Below, piece by piece: positions 43,917 to 53,515 of a stretch of DNA of 55,579 nt. Positions within the stretch are counted from its first letter, which is position 1; every line of letters begins with the position of its first letter. Both the position numbers and the translations under genes were made by a program. Origin of the DNA: CALCKU01 sp964571595. GTDB lineage: Bacteria > Pseudomonadota > Alphaproteobacteria > Caulobacterales > Maricaulaceae. The notes under the pieces were generated by a model, which was given only the letters and a program-made list of their open reading frames with translations, was not told where the DNA came from and did no database searches. The stretch is taken from contig CAZNCJ010000006.1 of NCBI GenBank assembly GCA_964571595.1, forward strand, positions 1 through 55,579, written 5' to 3'.

Positions 43917-44001
43917 CATTGTCTTTGCATGAATTAATTGATAGGTAAATATCGGGGCAAGGGGCGTTTCTTTGCACTAAAAGTCCATAGACGGGGGCAC
44001 T

Positions 44002-45456
44002 ATGTCTGGACGCGTATGCAAAATTGCCGGAATCCGGCCGCAGAAAATAAATCAACTTTCAGACCTTTCTGTGAGTATGCTTCTATGTTTCTGTTTTTAC
44101 ACATTTTTTTTAATATTTTCTCCATCGGCGTATGCCCAGTCGCTTGATACATCCCGCGTTTTTCCGTCCAATATTTCGGCCCAGCAAGTTTATCAAAACC
44201 CTGACGATCATGGACTAAATCTTGAATTTGCCAAACAGCAAGTCCGCAAGGGTGAAATGCTCACGGCCGCCGCGGCGCTGGAACGTATGTTATATGCCAA
44301 TCCAAATTGGCATTCTGCCAGATTGTTTTACGCGCATATATTATATCGTCTTGATGATCAAAAAGCCGCATTGCGTGAACTGGATTTGTTAAAGCGTCAA
44401 AATTTAAACGATTATCAAAAAGAGACGATGGAGCGTTATAAAGTTAAATTCCAAACCCCGCCAGGACGCTTATATCCATCCCCCCAGAGTGATAATGATA
44501 GTGCCGAGACGATTTCACGGCAATATAAGTCGGCATATACGCGCACATCTGGACAAGGCTCCGTTCATGACGCCAATGACCCTATTAAAGCGCAAGTGAT
44601 TGTCGGGGGCGCATTGGATAGTAATGCCGGTAATAAGCTCACTGAGGCGCTTTTTGGGTTTAATGATTTGGGCGATGTATCCGGTGTTTTTAGTGGGCGG
44701 GTTAAGGCTACAAAGCAGCTTTCAGAGAAAAATGATCTGGTTTTACGCGCAGAGGTGAATGGCCAATTACAAACCCATCAAACCTTTAGAGAGGCTGATT
44801 ATTCTGTTGCAGATGCTCGTTTGGGAGTTTCGTTTAAATCTGATGAAACCTCACATGTCTATATTGATAGTAAGTTACGCAGGTTAAATGTCAGCGGTGA
44901 GGCTTATCTCACGCAATTTGGCCCGCAGGTGACGGTTACCAAACAAAACTCTCCCAGACGTCGAACCTCTGTGAGTTTTTCAGGAGAGTATCAGGATTAT
45001 CAAGCCATTACGCAAGCCCCGCTGGAAGATTTACGTGATGGTGTAAAACTGCAAGTTAATGCGGGAGTTTTACAAAAAATACAACGAAAACATACACTTG
45101 GACTTAGTCTGGGTTATGAAGTCAAGACGGCAAATCTTGATGCTTTTGCCTATGACGGCCCTAAGGCGAGTGTGCAAATTATCTCGGATGTGGCAGATAG
45201 ATGGAAGTTTAAGGGGCGCGCTGCCTGGAGACATTTGGATTATGATGGCCGCCTGTCAGGTTTTGGACCCGACCGGAAGGATAATCGTTTATCCGGGCGC
45301 CTCGCGATGGCCTATCAATTTGATACAGGCTTTAAGTCAGCGCAAAACCAGATCGGCATAGAGGCTGGTGTGAATTATAATTTGCGGGCCTCGAATATAG
45401 ATTCCAATGATTTTGAAAACTTTGGGACAGATGTAAGGGTGATTTTTGATTTTTAG
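44002..45456 (+). CDS. TPR-containing outer-membrane beta-barrel protein
   Basis: 484 aa from ATG 44002 (GGGGG six bases upstream); ATG 44077 would give a shorter signal peptide (MLLCFCFYTFF...) and remains possible. A signal ending SAYAQS is followed by a TPR-like helical region (about 70-140, AKQQVRKGEMLTAAAALERM and ARLFYAHILYRLDDQKAALREL) and then strand-rich barrel sequence ending in VIFDF. The plan recalls periplasmic-TPR plus barrel proteins such as SLAM-type or DUF560 porins. It is followed closely by a FecR-domain protein and a CHASE2-cyclase. Confidence 0.78.
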   Translation: MSGRVCKIAGIRPQKINQLSDLSVSMLLCFCFYTFFLIFSPSAYAQSLDTSRVFPSNISAQQVYQNPDDHGLNLEFAKQQVRKGEMLTAAAALERMLYANPNWHSARLFYAHILYRLDDQKAALRELDLLKRQNLNDYQKETMERYKVKFQTPPGRLYPSPQSDNDSAETISRQYKSAYTRTSGQGSVHDANDPIKAQVIVGGALDSNAGNKLTEALFGFNDLGDVSGVFSGRVKATKQLSEKNDLVLRAEVNGQLQTHQTFREADYSVADARLGVSFKSDETSHVYIDSKLRRLNVSGEAYLTQFGPQVTVTKQNSPRRRTSVSFSGEYQDYQAITQAPLEDLRDGVKLQVNAGVLQKIQRKHTLGLSLGYEVKTANLDAFAYDGPKASVQIISDVADRWKFKGRAAWRHLDYDGRLSGFGPDRKDNRLSGRLAMAYQFDTGFKSAQNQIGIEAGVNYNLRASNIDSNDFENFGTDVRVIFDF

Positions 45457-45500
45457 CGCGTGCAATTAATTTTGGCCACATTTTAAAAAAGAGAGAGATT

Positions 45501-46436
45501 ATGCCAAAAAGATACGGAAAAAATATTCGGCACTATTCAGTCCTGATGGGATTGAGCCTGATATGTGGGGGCTTATCACTGGGCATGATGTCTGTCGCAG
45601 AGGTAGGCGAAACCCCGGAAGTTGGCCGGAATGCGGCTGTCAAAGGTGAAGTTAAGATCAGAAGTGTGGAAGAAGAAATTTCGCGCCAAGCTGTTGTAAA
45701 AGAACCTGTTTTTCTCGGAGACCGTGTGAATTCCAAAATTGGGGCGAGCTTGCAAGTTCTGCTAAAGGATAATTCGACCTTCACTGTTGGCCCACAATGC
45801 GACATGGTGATCGATAAATTCGTTTATGATCCTGATAAGCAATCAAATACACTTTCGGCGAAGGTCAAAAAGGGTATGTTCCGCTTCACATCGGGAAATA
45901 TATCTAAAACCAATCCAGATAATATCACAGTGGAAACCCCTACGGCGACAATGGGGATACGCGGGACAATGGTTGAGGTGCTTGTGGGCCCTGAAGCCTT
46001 TTTATGTGCAGAAAAAGAGGGGCTTTTATCAAAGGATATTTTCATGAACCATGCGGGTGCCACACTGGTCATTTTGCGAGGTCCGGGTGAAAATAATACG
46101 TCGGCTAATCGCAATGGGGAGGTCGAGATTAGCTCTGGCGGTAAAGTGGTCAAACTTACTGAAAGCGGGACAGGTGTGCTGGTTTCCAACGAGAACCGGC
46201 AGCCTTCCGAGCCTTTTATTGTATCAGATTCGCTATTTAACTATTTTTCAAGGCGTTTACGCACCAAGCCTGTGGGGGAGGTTAATTTCAAACCTTTTAT
46301 CATTGATGAGACAATGTTTACACCCATTCCCCAAGACGGTCTTGACGGAGAGCTGATATCTCCGTTTGAATCAATTGATGAAACGGACTGGCCTTCCCAA
46401 CTTATTGACGGTCTAGAGGTTGCGCCCGGGAATTAG
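45501..46436 (+). CDS. FecR-domain periplasmic protein
   Basis: 311 aa. A signal peptide or N-terminal anchor (about residues 12-35) is followed by a FecR-like beta domain: AAVKGEVKIRS, VFLGDRVNSKIGASLQVLLKDNS in pieces, and the hallmark ETPTATMGIRGT (about 149-160). The C-terminal third is unassigned and acidic. GAGAGAG precedes the ATG. Unlike classic FecR it has no sigma-factor partner nearby and no N-terminal DUF4880; its neighbours are a TPR/barrel protein and a CHASE2-cyclase. It may carry a periplasmic signal to the cyclase (inference). Confidence 0.85.
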   Translation: MPKRYGKNIRHYSVLMGLSLICGGLSLGMMSVAEVGETPEVGRNAAVKGEVKIRSVEEEISRQAVVKEPVFLGDRVNSKIGASLQVLLKDNSTFTVGPQCDMVIDKFVYDPDKQSNTLSAKVKKGMFRFTSGNISKTNPDNITVETPTATMGIRGTMVEVLVGPEAFLCAEKEGLLSKDIFMNHAGATLVILRGPGENNTSANRNGEVEISSGGKVVKLTESGTGVLVSNENRQPSEPFIVSDSLFNYFSRRLRTKPVGEVNFKPFIIDETMFTPIPQDGLDGELISPFESIDETDWPSQLIDGLEVAPGN

Positions 46437-46492
46437 GTGTGTGGGCGGACCCAGGACATGGGTATGAGATATCTCAAAAAATAGGGTAGACA

Positions 46493-48742
46493 TTGGCACT
46501 AAAAGCAAATTCGAAAAAGTGGTTTACGATTTCGGGTATTGGCGTTGTCATTACGCTGCTATTCTTTTTGGCCTATGTGATAAAACCCAAGATAATTGAA
46601 CAACTCAACGATCTTTATTTTGATCTCATGCAGCGTCAATATTCGCGAGAATATAATCCGAATGTTCCCGTTCGTATAATAGATATAGATGATGAGAGCA
46701 TTTTGCGTATTGGCCAATGGCCTTGGCCCCGAACGCAAATGACAGAGCTTAACAGGCGATTGGGACAAGCCGGGGCTGCGGTTGTCGCCTATGATATTGT
46801 GTTTTCTGAAAGCGATAGAACCTCGCCTGAAAACATGATTAGCGTTCTAAAGAAAAACCCTGCGGCCAAAGGTGAATTTTATAATATTGCCGCCCTTCGC
46901 TCTCATGATAAAATATTTGCAGAGAGTTTTGACTACACGAATGTGGTCACGGGATTTTTTCTTGTCAATAAACCCACAGACTCCCTGCCCCGAAGCCCGC
47001 ATGGTTTTGCCTTTAGCGGATCTAGCCCGCAAGCACGTATCAATAATTATGCTGGAGCTCTACATGCACTTCCCATGTTGGAGAAAAAGGCAGCAGGCAT
47101 TGGGCATGCGAGTTTTATCCCGGATAGAGACGGGGTCATCCGTCAGGCGCCGCTTTTGGGCCGTATCGAGGATCGTTTGTTTCCGTCATTGTCAATGGAA
47201 GCCTTACGCGTGGCGCAAGGCGCCAATAATTTTATCGTTAAAAGTGCAAATGCTTCAGGCGAGTTGGGGAATATAGACTTAAAGCACCCAGAAATGGCGA
47301 GCCTGAAAGTGGGGGCGTTTGAAATACCTACTATGCCTAACGGGGATATGGTTATCCATTACACGCAACCACATCCTGAACGCTATATACCCGCTTGGAA
47401 AATTTTCTCCGATGAGGCGCAGGATCAAGACTGGCAGGATAAGATAGCCGGTCATATTGTCTTTATTGGAACGGGGGCGGAAGGCTTAAAGGATTTACGC
47501 GCGACCCCCATTCGCGGCGGAGAACCAGGTGTTCTTGTTCATGCCCAAATCGTGGAACAAATATTGGGAGATCAATTTCTTTACCGCCCTTATTGGGCCC
47601 GTACAATCGAGATGTTGGGCATCATCATGTTAGGCTTTATTCTGGCCTTTTCATTGCCGCGCCTGACGGCTGTACGGGGTGTGATAATGATTTTGTTTAT
47701 GATTAATATTATTGGGGCGGCCTCTATCTATGCCTTTACAAATTTTAATTATATTCTGGAGCCTGTTTATCCACTTTTGGCGGTCTCGAGCCTTTATGTT
47801 ATCTCTACTCTTGCCTCATTTTATATGACGGAAAATGAACGCTCGCGCATAAGAAATGCCTTTTCAATGTATCTCTCGCCCACCATGGTTAAGCGGGTGA
47901 GCGAGGATCCGGGATTGCTAAGTCTGGGCGGAGAGGAGCGGGACCTGAGTGTTATGTTTGTTGATGTGAGAAGTTTCTCAAAAATTTCAGAGACGATGCG
48001 CCCACAAGACATCACGCTCTTTCTCAATAAGTTTTTGACGCCCATGACGGATATTATCCAAGAGATGGACGGCACGATTGATAAATATATCGGGGATGCG
48101 ATTGTTGCCTTCTGGAACGCCCCGCTTGATGATGATGATCACCAGAGAAAGGCGGCGAAAACCATTTTAAAAATGCAGTCGAGCTTAGCGGATTTAAATG
48201 CGGAGTATCGCAATCAAAATGAGTTTAAATGGCCGGATAGCGTTAAAATGGGACTTGGGGTCAATACCGGCATATGTTGTGTCGGCAATCTGGGATCTGA
48301 ACAGCGCTTTTCCTACTCCATGATCGGTGATGCGGCCAATCTGGCTTCGCGTATTGAGGGGCTCACCAAACAATATGGTGTCTCAAATCTTGTCGGCCAT
48401 ACAACGGTGCAAGCCTCACAAGACTTGGCCTATATTGAAGCCGATTTTGTTGAAGTTGTAGGACGGGTTAATCCCGAGCATATCTATATTTTACTAGGAG
48501 ATGAGAAGACGGCTTCAAGCGCTGATTTCAAAAAATTCCATAAGAAACATAAAGCCTTTATCGTCGCCTATCGGGGGCAAAAATGGAAGAAGGCGCTTGC
48601 GCTGGCCAAGACATTGGAAGATGACGGGACAGCCTATGATATTCATGATTATTACAAGATCATGTCAGAGCGGATTAAGGCTTACCAAACTAATCCCCCG
48701 CCTACAGATTGGGACGGTGTTTACAAAGCAACCGAAAAATAG
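46493..48742 (+). CDS. CHASE2-domain adenylate/guanylate cyclase
   Basis: 749 aa, TTG start with AGGG six bases upstream. One membrane helix (about 12-30), a periplasmic CHASE2 domain (about 40-350, with VPVRIIDIDDESI and GQWPWPRTQ), three membrane helices (about 366-445) and a class III cyclase domain (about 485-660). Metal-binding Asp491 (FVDVRSF) and Asp535 (YIGDAIVAFW) are intact, Lys531 matches the purine-contacting lysine of adenylate cyclases, and YSMIGDAANLASR holds the transition-state Asn/Arg. It is therefore probably active and makes cAMP in response to a periplasmic signal. Confidence 0.93.
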   Translation: MALKANSKKWFTISGIGVVITLLFFLAYVIKPKIIEQLNDLYFDLMQRQYSREYNPNVPVRIIDIDDESILRIGQWPWPRTQMTELNRRLGQAGAAVVAYDIVFSESDRTSPENMISVLKKNPAAKGEFYNIAALRSHDKIFAESFDYTNVVTGFFLVNKPTDSLPRSPHGFAFSGSSPQARINNYAGALHALPMLEKKAAGIGHASFIPDRDGVIRQAPLLGRIEDRLFPSLSMEALRVAQGANNFIVKSANASGELGNIDLKHPEMASLKVGAFEIPTMPNGDMVIHYTQPHPERYIPAWKIFSDEAQDQDWQDKIAGHIVFIGTGAEGLKDLRATPIRGGEPGVLVHAQIVEQILGDQFLYRPYWARTIEMLGIIMLGFILAFSLPRLTAVRGVIMILFMINIIGAASIYAFTNFNYILEPVYPLLAVSSLYVISTLASFYMTENERSRIRNAFSMYLSPTMVKRVSEDPGLLSLGGEERDLSVMFVDVRSFSKISETMRPQDITLFLNKFLTPMTDIIQEMDGTIDKYIGDAIVAFWNAPLDDDDHQRKAAKTILKMQSSLADLNAEYRNQNEFKWPDSVKMGLGVNTGICCVGNLGSEQRFSYSMIGDAANLASRIEGLTKQYGVSNLVGHTTVQASQDLAYIEADFVEVVGRVNPEHIYILLGDEKTASSADFKKFHKKHKAFIVAYRGQKWKKALALAKTLEDDGTAYDIHDYYKIMSERIKAYQTNPPPTDWDGVYKATEK

Positions 48743-48766
48743 GCACGCCGCGGGCTTTAAAATGCG

Positions 48767-49708
48767 TTAGTAAAGTGCGCCGTCTTCTGGGGTTAGGGGC
48801 AGAGGCAAGTCAGTTTCCTGCAAGGCCAGTTTACGTAAATCAATTTCAAGATTGCGGCTGAGGAAATTGGTCGGGACGACATTACGGTTATTGGCCCAAG
48901 GATAATCCATATAATCACCAATGCCCTCAATCATTGAAAAAATCCAGCCAATGAGAACCACAAGCGGTATAGCATAATAACCAGAGCCCTCATCTGCGGG
49001 TAAAGACAAGGATAAGAGCACGACTAACAGCCAGACAAAGACATCTGTGAAATAGGTATAATGGGTTGGAAAAGGTGTGTTTTTTAAGGCTTCGCAACCG
49101 GTCTGTACGCGCGTATATTCACGCATGATGGCAATCACCTCAAAATGCTCCCCGTCCAGAAATTGCTTTTCAGAGGCGGCGCGCCTGAAATCCTTTTCCT
49201 GATTATATAATAATTTCAGGGCGGGGTTATGGACTGTTTTTAATTCCTCTATTTCTGCAGGCTCTAAGAGGTTTTCAATATCGTCTATTTCAAGCGGGTT
49301 GAGGTCTTTAAGTTGATAACCCAACATCCATGTATAGGCGATAGTGCGTCTTATCATACGCGGCATAATTTGGCTGGCAGTTGCTGATTCTGCGCCTGTC
49401 TGGAGGTTTTTATAGCGCTGATGTACCCGCGCCAAAATCAGGCCAAAATTTCGGCCATTTGCGATAAGTGCACCAAATAGGTTTCGCCCGGTAAACCATC
49501 GATCATAGGCAGAATTTGTTCTAAAGCCTAAAAATATTGATATCGCTGTACCCAGAACCAAAGGTGTGGTCATGCCGATAGAAAATTGCTTGAGCTGAAA
49601 ATACTGAATAGGAATAATGATAGCGCTAGAGAGTATTGTCATGGCTAAAATCCGGCGCCATATGATTTTCAGCACTCGACTCGGCTTTATTCGACTTTCA
49701 ACAATCAT
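48767..49708 (-). CDS. Bestrophin-family ion channel-like protein
   Basis: 313 aa from ATG 49708 with GGGGTGG just upstream; the TTG 15 bases earlier lies within that site. The N-terminal region shows LGTAISIFLGFRTNSAYDRWFTGRNLFGAL, the bacterial bestrophin (UPF0187/YneE) signature, and later PLVVLIGWIFSMIEGIGDYMDYPW near the second hydrophobic block. Four membrane helices are expected. Bacterial bestrophins form pentameric channels. It lies between a cAMP-making and a cAMP-degrading gene, tail-to-tail with the cyclase. Confidence 0.88.
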   Translation of the reverse strand: MIVESRIKPSRVLKIIWRRILAMTILSSAIIIPIQYFQLKQFSIGMTTPLVLGTAISIFLGFRTNSAYDRWFTGRNLFGALIANGRNFGLILARVHQRYKNLQTGAESATASQIMPRMIRRTIAYTWMLGYQLKDLNPLEIDDIENLLEPAEIEELKTVHNPALKLLYNQEKDFRRAASEKQFLDGEHFEVIAIMREYTRVQTGCEALKNTPFPTHYTYFTDVFVWLLVVLLSLSLPADEGSGYYAIPLVVLIGWIFSMIEGIGDYMDYPWANNRNVVPTNFLSRNLEIDLRKLALQETDLPLPLTPEDGALY

Positions 49709-49798
49709 TGCGCACCACCCCAAAACAGCTAATTAAAGCTGGCTCTACTTAAAATAAAAACGCTGCGTCTGTCAAAGTGTCTTCATGTTTAAGGTTTT

Positions 49799-50644
49799 TT
49801 AGTCGTGTAAATCCATGGTCAGTTTGACAACAAAGGCATGTTTTTCATCATAATTGATGATGGGGCGCCCCTCTGGGGACATGCCGTGATGTGTGGTAAG
49901 TCCCTCTCCGTCCCAATCAAAAAGACAATAACCTGCATCGGCATCCACGATTAAAATACGGTCATCAGGGACGTTAGGGTCAATCGGGGCGAGGTCCAGT
50001 TTGACTTGTGGAGCAACAGCGCGGGATACTGAAACAGTCGTGCCCGCAAAGCCTTTAGAAATGGAGCGGTGAATATGGCCGCAAATAATTTGGATGACAT
50101 TTTCATGATCTGCGATGACTTTATGTATGCGCTTTACCCACCCATCTTCACTATTGGCTGTCATCCAGCCAATACCGGTTTTTATAGGGGGGTGATGCAA
50201 AGCAATTAATGTGGGTTTATCGGGCTGCTCTTCCAGCCTGTCACGCAACCATTTGGCACGTCTGGAACAAAAAGCCCCGCCATGCCGCCCAGGCTTTGAG
50301 CTATCCAGAACAATGATGCGTATGGGCCAATCCTCAATAGCATATTGTAAAAACCCATTATTAAAATATTTGTCACTGAAGACTTCTTTGAAAGCCTTGC
50401 GGTCATCATGATTGCCAAGTGCAAAGAAATAGGGAATTTGCAGGGTTCCCAATGTCGTTTTTAGTTTTTCATAGGCCCAGTTTTTCCCACTCTCGACGAG
50501 GTCGCCCGTGATCAGAATAACATCTGGTTGGCGTTGCATCTGGGTAAGTTCCAAGAGGACATTATTTAAGCGGGCTGTATTTTTACAATGGGAAAGCTCG
50601 CCATCAAATCCGATATGTAGGTCTGTAATTTGTGCTATTAGCAT
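49799..50644 (-). CDS. cpdA: 3',5'-cyclic-AMP phosphodiesterase, CpdA type
   Basis: 281 aa calcineurin-like metallophosphoesterase. Metal and catalytic motifs run in order: D8-x-H10 (TDLHIG), ITGDLVESG (Asp48), LGNHD (78-80), LIALHHPP and ICGHIHRS. This order and length fit CpdA, which hydrolyses cAMP to AMP in the cytoplasm. Class members can also act on other phosphodiesters, so cAMP is favoured but not proven. The adenylate cyclase gene ends about 1 kb away, with a bestrophin gene between. Confidence 0.88.
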   Translation of the reverse strand: MLIAQITDLHIGFDGELSHCKNTARLNNVLLELTQMQRQPDVILITGDLVESGKNWAYEKLKTTLGTLQIPYFFALGNHDDRKAFKEVFSDKYFNNGFLQYAIEDWPIRIIVLDSSKPGRHGGAFCSRRAKWLRDRLEEQPDKPTLIALHHPPIKTGIGWMTANSEDGWVKRIHKVIADHENVIQIICGHIHRSISKGFAGTTVSVSRAVAPQVKLDLAPIDPNVPDDRILIVDADAGYCLFDWDGEGLTTHHGMSPEGRPIINYDEKHAFVVKLTMDLHD

Positions 50645-50730
50645 ACCAAGTCGCCCGATTATTCAATTACTTATACATGAAAATATTGAGGGGGTATGAA
50701 TTATTTAAACGAAATAATCGGTTTAAACGA

Positions 50731-51672
50731 CTAGGCCGAACAAGAGGCACCGCCCAAGACACAAAATTTAGAACAATGCGGGTGGTTAAGCGCGACTGGT
50801 GTGAGAGATTCTTTTAGGGTTTTGCCCATCTCAAATTGTGGATCATCCCATAAAAGCGTACAGGCCAAAACGCTGGCGCGGTCATCCCCTTTACGTCTGA
50901 CGACCATGCGCGAACTGGAACACATCATACTATCGGGATGTACATCTAAAATACCCCAGCAGGCCACGGTAATTTCCGGGACATCAATATTTTCGTCCAT
51001 TTCAGGAAATAAAATTGTTTCGGCCATATTATAGGCATCAATATTCCAACCCTGTTTTTTAATCAGGGCGGCATATCCGCCTCGTGCATCTTTATCCGAT
51101 TCAGAAAACATGGAGCGGCCAGCAATGTTAAGGCTGAACCCGTTCTCAGTTAGCCAGTCCAGACCTTTTAAGGCAATATCAAAACTGCCTTCGCCGCGTT
51201 CCTGATCATGGCCTTGTTGGGTGAAATGATCCAAACTTACACGCAATGTCAATTTCCCAGGAAAGCGTGCATTTAAATCCAGTAAGCCCTTCTGGACGCG
51301 CGGGCGCATCATGGGTTTCATGGCATTTGTCAGCATAAGCAGTGTGTGTCCACGCTCTAGCGCCATTTCCCCTAATTTGATCATATAAGGATTGAGATAG
51401 GGCTCGCCTCCGGTAAAGGCGATCTCGATCTTACCCATATTCATTTCGTCAATTTCGTCCAGATAAGGCGCCATGTCTTCAGGCGTGAGATAGACAAAGT
51501 GATCGGCTGTCGGGCTGCTTTTTATATAGCAATTTTCGCACTCAATATTGCACTGGGAGCCTGAGCAGAACCAAAGCGTTGTGAGCTTTTTGAAATAGAC
51601 AGCGGCCCGTTTCTCGCCTTTGGCGGTTATACGGGGGTCTTGGAACTTTTTAGGATCAATAGGTGCATTCAT
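50731..51672 (-). CDS. Radical SAM protein of unknown substrate
   Basis: 313 aa. The radical SAM cluster motif is C41-x3-C45-x2-C48 (CNIECENCY), followed by TGGEPYLNP and the strand pattern of a partial TIM barrel. Extra cysteines in the C-terminal part (CSKFC...CSA) and in ACWGILDVHPDSMMC suggest a second, SPASM-like Fe-S site. Related proteins (TLWF...CNI.C.NCY type) are common in alphaproteobacteria, and their reaction is not known to me. Upstream are two direct repeats of TGTCACAT 21 bp apart. No precursor peptide is visible next to it. Confidence 0.85.
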   Translation of the reverse strand: MNAPIDPKKFQDPRITAKGEKRAAVYFKKLTTLWFCSGSQCNIECENCYIKSSPTADHFVYLTPEDMAPYLDEIDEMNMGKIEIAFTGGEPYLNPYMIKLGEMALERGHTLLMLTNAMKPMMRPRVQKGLLDLNARFPGKLTLRVSLDHFTQQGHDQERGEGSFDIALKGLDWLTENGFSLNIAGRSMFSESDKDARGGYAALIKKQGWNIDAYNMAETILFPEMDENIDVPEITVACWGILDVHPDSMMCSSSRMVVRRKGDDRASVLACTLLWDDPQFEMGKTLKESLTPVALNHPHCSKFCVLGGASCSA

Positions 51673-51701
51673 GATAGAGCTTTTAGCAAGTTTTGCGGTT
51701 C

Positions 51702-51730
51702 TGTCACATATTTTTACCGAGATGTCACAT
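51702..51730 (-). promoter_or_regulatory. Pair of direct repeats upstream of the radical SAM gene
   Basis: TGTCACAT occurs at 51702-51709 and again at 51723-51730, two helical turns apart. On the gene's strand each reads ATGTGACA, which contains the TGTGA half-site known from CRP/FNR-type operators, though here the halves are direct, not inverted. Candidate activator site, 30-60 bp from the ATG. Confidence 0.4.
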
Positions 51731-51753
51731 AATCAATACTACACGAAACTGTG

Positions 51754-51778
51754 AAGGCCGAGTGCAAACCCCGGCCTT
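51754..51778. terminator. GC-rich hairpin between degP and the radical SAM gene
   Basis: AAGGCCG (51754-51760) pairs with CGGCCTT (51772-51778) around an 11-nt loop. On the minus strand it lies about 70 bp past the end of the degP-type gene and may end its transcript, but no clear T run follows in either direction. Confidence 0.4.
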
Positions 51779-51847
51779 TGGATTGATTTAGCGGTTGTGA
51801 TTGCCACTTATAAGGCCAATCAAGGCCCTGAGGCACGTATCCTCGTC

Positions 51848-53311
51848 TTAACGCAGGGCCAAGAAGATATTGGACCCACCGCGCTCAACGGTCAAGGCAA
51901 AAGGCCCTTTTTTACCATCAATAGCAGCTTCAAAATCGTCCAAATCGGTGATGTCTTTACGGTTTACGGCGCGGACGATATCGCCCTTGCGCAGACCGGC
52001 TCTAAACGCTTTGGAGCCTGACTTAACCTTGGCGACATATATGCCCTCATCTCCGCCGCGCGGATTAAGGTCTTCAGGAATGGCCGTCAATTCCGCACCA
52101 GAGAAACTCTCCATTGCAGGGAGGTCTTCTTCTACGCTTTCGTCAAGGACTTCGCGGTCTTCTTCAAATTCCTCAACCGAGATGCGCGCCGTACGTTTCT
52201 TGCCGTCTCTTATATAGGCAATATCCGTGCGTGTACCGGGTTCGACAAGCCCGACAGCATTGCGAATATCGGAGGCATCTAAAATATCCTCGCCGTTAAA
52301 GCCGACAATGATATCGCCTTCTTTGATACCCGCCTTATCCGCCGGGCTATCCTCCGTCACATTACTGACTAAAGCCCCTTCACTAGTAGACAGGTTAAGG
52401 GCTTCTTTGAGGTCGCTTGGAATGTTCTGAATGGCCACACCAATACGGCCGCGTTTCACCTCGCCGTATTCAATGAGTTGCTTCATCACCCCGTTTATCA
52501 TTTTAACTGGTACAGCAAATCCAATACCCTGATTTCCGCCCGTGCGCGAAATAATGGCGGTATTCATCCCGATAAGCTGGCCCTTAGAGTTAACTAAAGC
52601 TCCTCCGGAATTTCCCGGATTGATAGAAGCATCCGTCTGGATGAAATCGGCATAATTTCCCCCGCGCGCCGTATCACGCCCAAGGGCACTGACAATACCG
52701 GAGGTTACGGTTGAACTCAGGCCAAAGGGATTGCCCACAGCAATAACATAATCTCCGACTTTGGTATTTCCGCTTTGGGCAAAATCCAGATCGGTGAGGC
52801 GAGGGGCGTCAATTTGTAAGACGGCGACATCGGTTTTTTCATCACTGCCGATAAGCTCGGCTTCGATTTCGCGGCGATCTTCTAATGTGACATATATTTC
52901 GTCTGCCCCGTCAATCACATGGTGATTAGTGATAATATAGCCCTTGCCGGCATCGACAATGACACCAGAACCGATACCGCGGCGTGTGCGGTCTTGAGGT
53001 GCGGGAATACGTCCGCCAAAAAACCGCTCGAAAAGCTCAGATTGTTGGTCAGTTAATTCCTTACTGGCTTTAGAGGTCGCGGCGACTTCTATACTGACAA
53101 CGGCAGGGGTTACTTTTTCCAATAAGGGGGCCATGGTTAAAAGCCCGCGATTATCTATTGTTAAAGCCTGTGTCTGGCCAAAGGGGGTTAGCCGTGATTG
53201 CGCGTTTGCGGGCACGGCACTATGGAGGGCAGGCAGGATGAGAACGGCAAAACTTGCGCCTAATAAAAGGGGTTTCGTGAAACGGGTTTTAAGACCGGAT
53301 GATGTGCGCAT
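51848..53311 (-). CDS. Periplasmic serine protease, DegP/DegQ (HtrA) family
   Basis: 487 aa. A signal peptide ends near Ala37 (VPANA). The trypsin-like domain carries His131 (TNHHVI), Asp161 (KTDVAVL) and Ser235 (NPGNSGG), a complete triad. Two PDZ domains follow (about 285-370 and 400-480). It acts in the periplasm as protease and chaperone for misfolded envelope proteins, a likely need in a cell making large autotransporters and barrels. Whether it corresponds to DegP or DegQ cannot be told from sequence alone. Confidence 0.96.
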   Translation of the reverse strand: MRTSSGLKTRFTKPLLLGASFAVLILPALHSAVPANAQSRLTPFGQTQALTIDNRGLLTMAPLLEKVTPAVVSIEVAATSKASKELTDQQSELFERFFGGRIPAPQDRTRRGIGSGVIVDAGKGYIITNHHVIDGADEIYVTLEDRREIEAELIGSDEKTDVAVLQIDAPRLTDLDFAQSGNTKVGDYVIAVGNPFGLSSTVTSGIVSALGRDTARGGNYADFIQTDASINPGNSGGALVNSKGQLIGMNTAIISRTGGNQGIGFAVPVKMINGVMKQLIEYGEVKRGRIGVAIQNIPSDLKEALNLSTSEGALVSNVTEDSPADKAGIKEGDIIVGFNGEDILDASDIRNAVGLVEPGTRTDIAYIRDGKKRTARISVEEFEEDREVLDESVEEDLPAMESFSGAELTAIPEDLNPRGGDEGIYVAKVKSGSKAFRAGLRKGDIVRAVNRKDITDLDDFEAAIDGKKGPFALTVERGGSNIFLALR

Positions 53312-53415
53312 ACAAACTCCTGATAGTTTGATTATCTAATATTATTATAGGCAACATGTATTTCATCTGTGGGCGCATTCAAGAGCGGAGATCAGAATCT
53401 GTCAGATATTTAATT

Positions 53416-53515
53416 NNNNNNNNNNNNNNNNNNNNNNNNNNNNNNNNNNNNNNNNNNNNNNNNNNNNNNNNNNNNNNNNNNNNNNNNNNNNNNNNNNNNN
53501 NNNNNNNNNNNNNNN
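53416..53515. other. 100-N scaffold gap
   Basis: Exactly 100 undetermined bases. The round number suggests a placeholder of unknown real length. It cuts the 3' end of the M50/HlyD gene; a stop codon inferred through it is meaningless. Confidence 0.99.

Noticed and set aside
50731..51672. Part of a PQQ biosynthesis cluster
   Set aside because: No pqqA, pqqB or pqqC is seen, and the PqqD-like part is fused to an M50 protein. The radical SAM sequence is not clearly PqqE.
53410..53515. Natural stop of the M50/HlyD gene at 53410
   Set aside because: The stop lies beyond 100 N, whose length is arbitrary, so the reading frame across it is not known.
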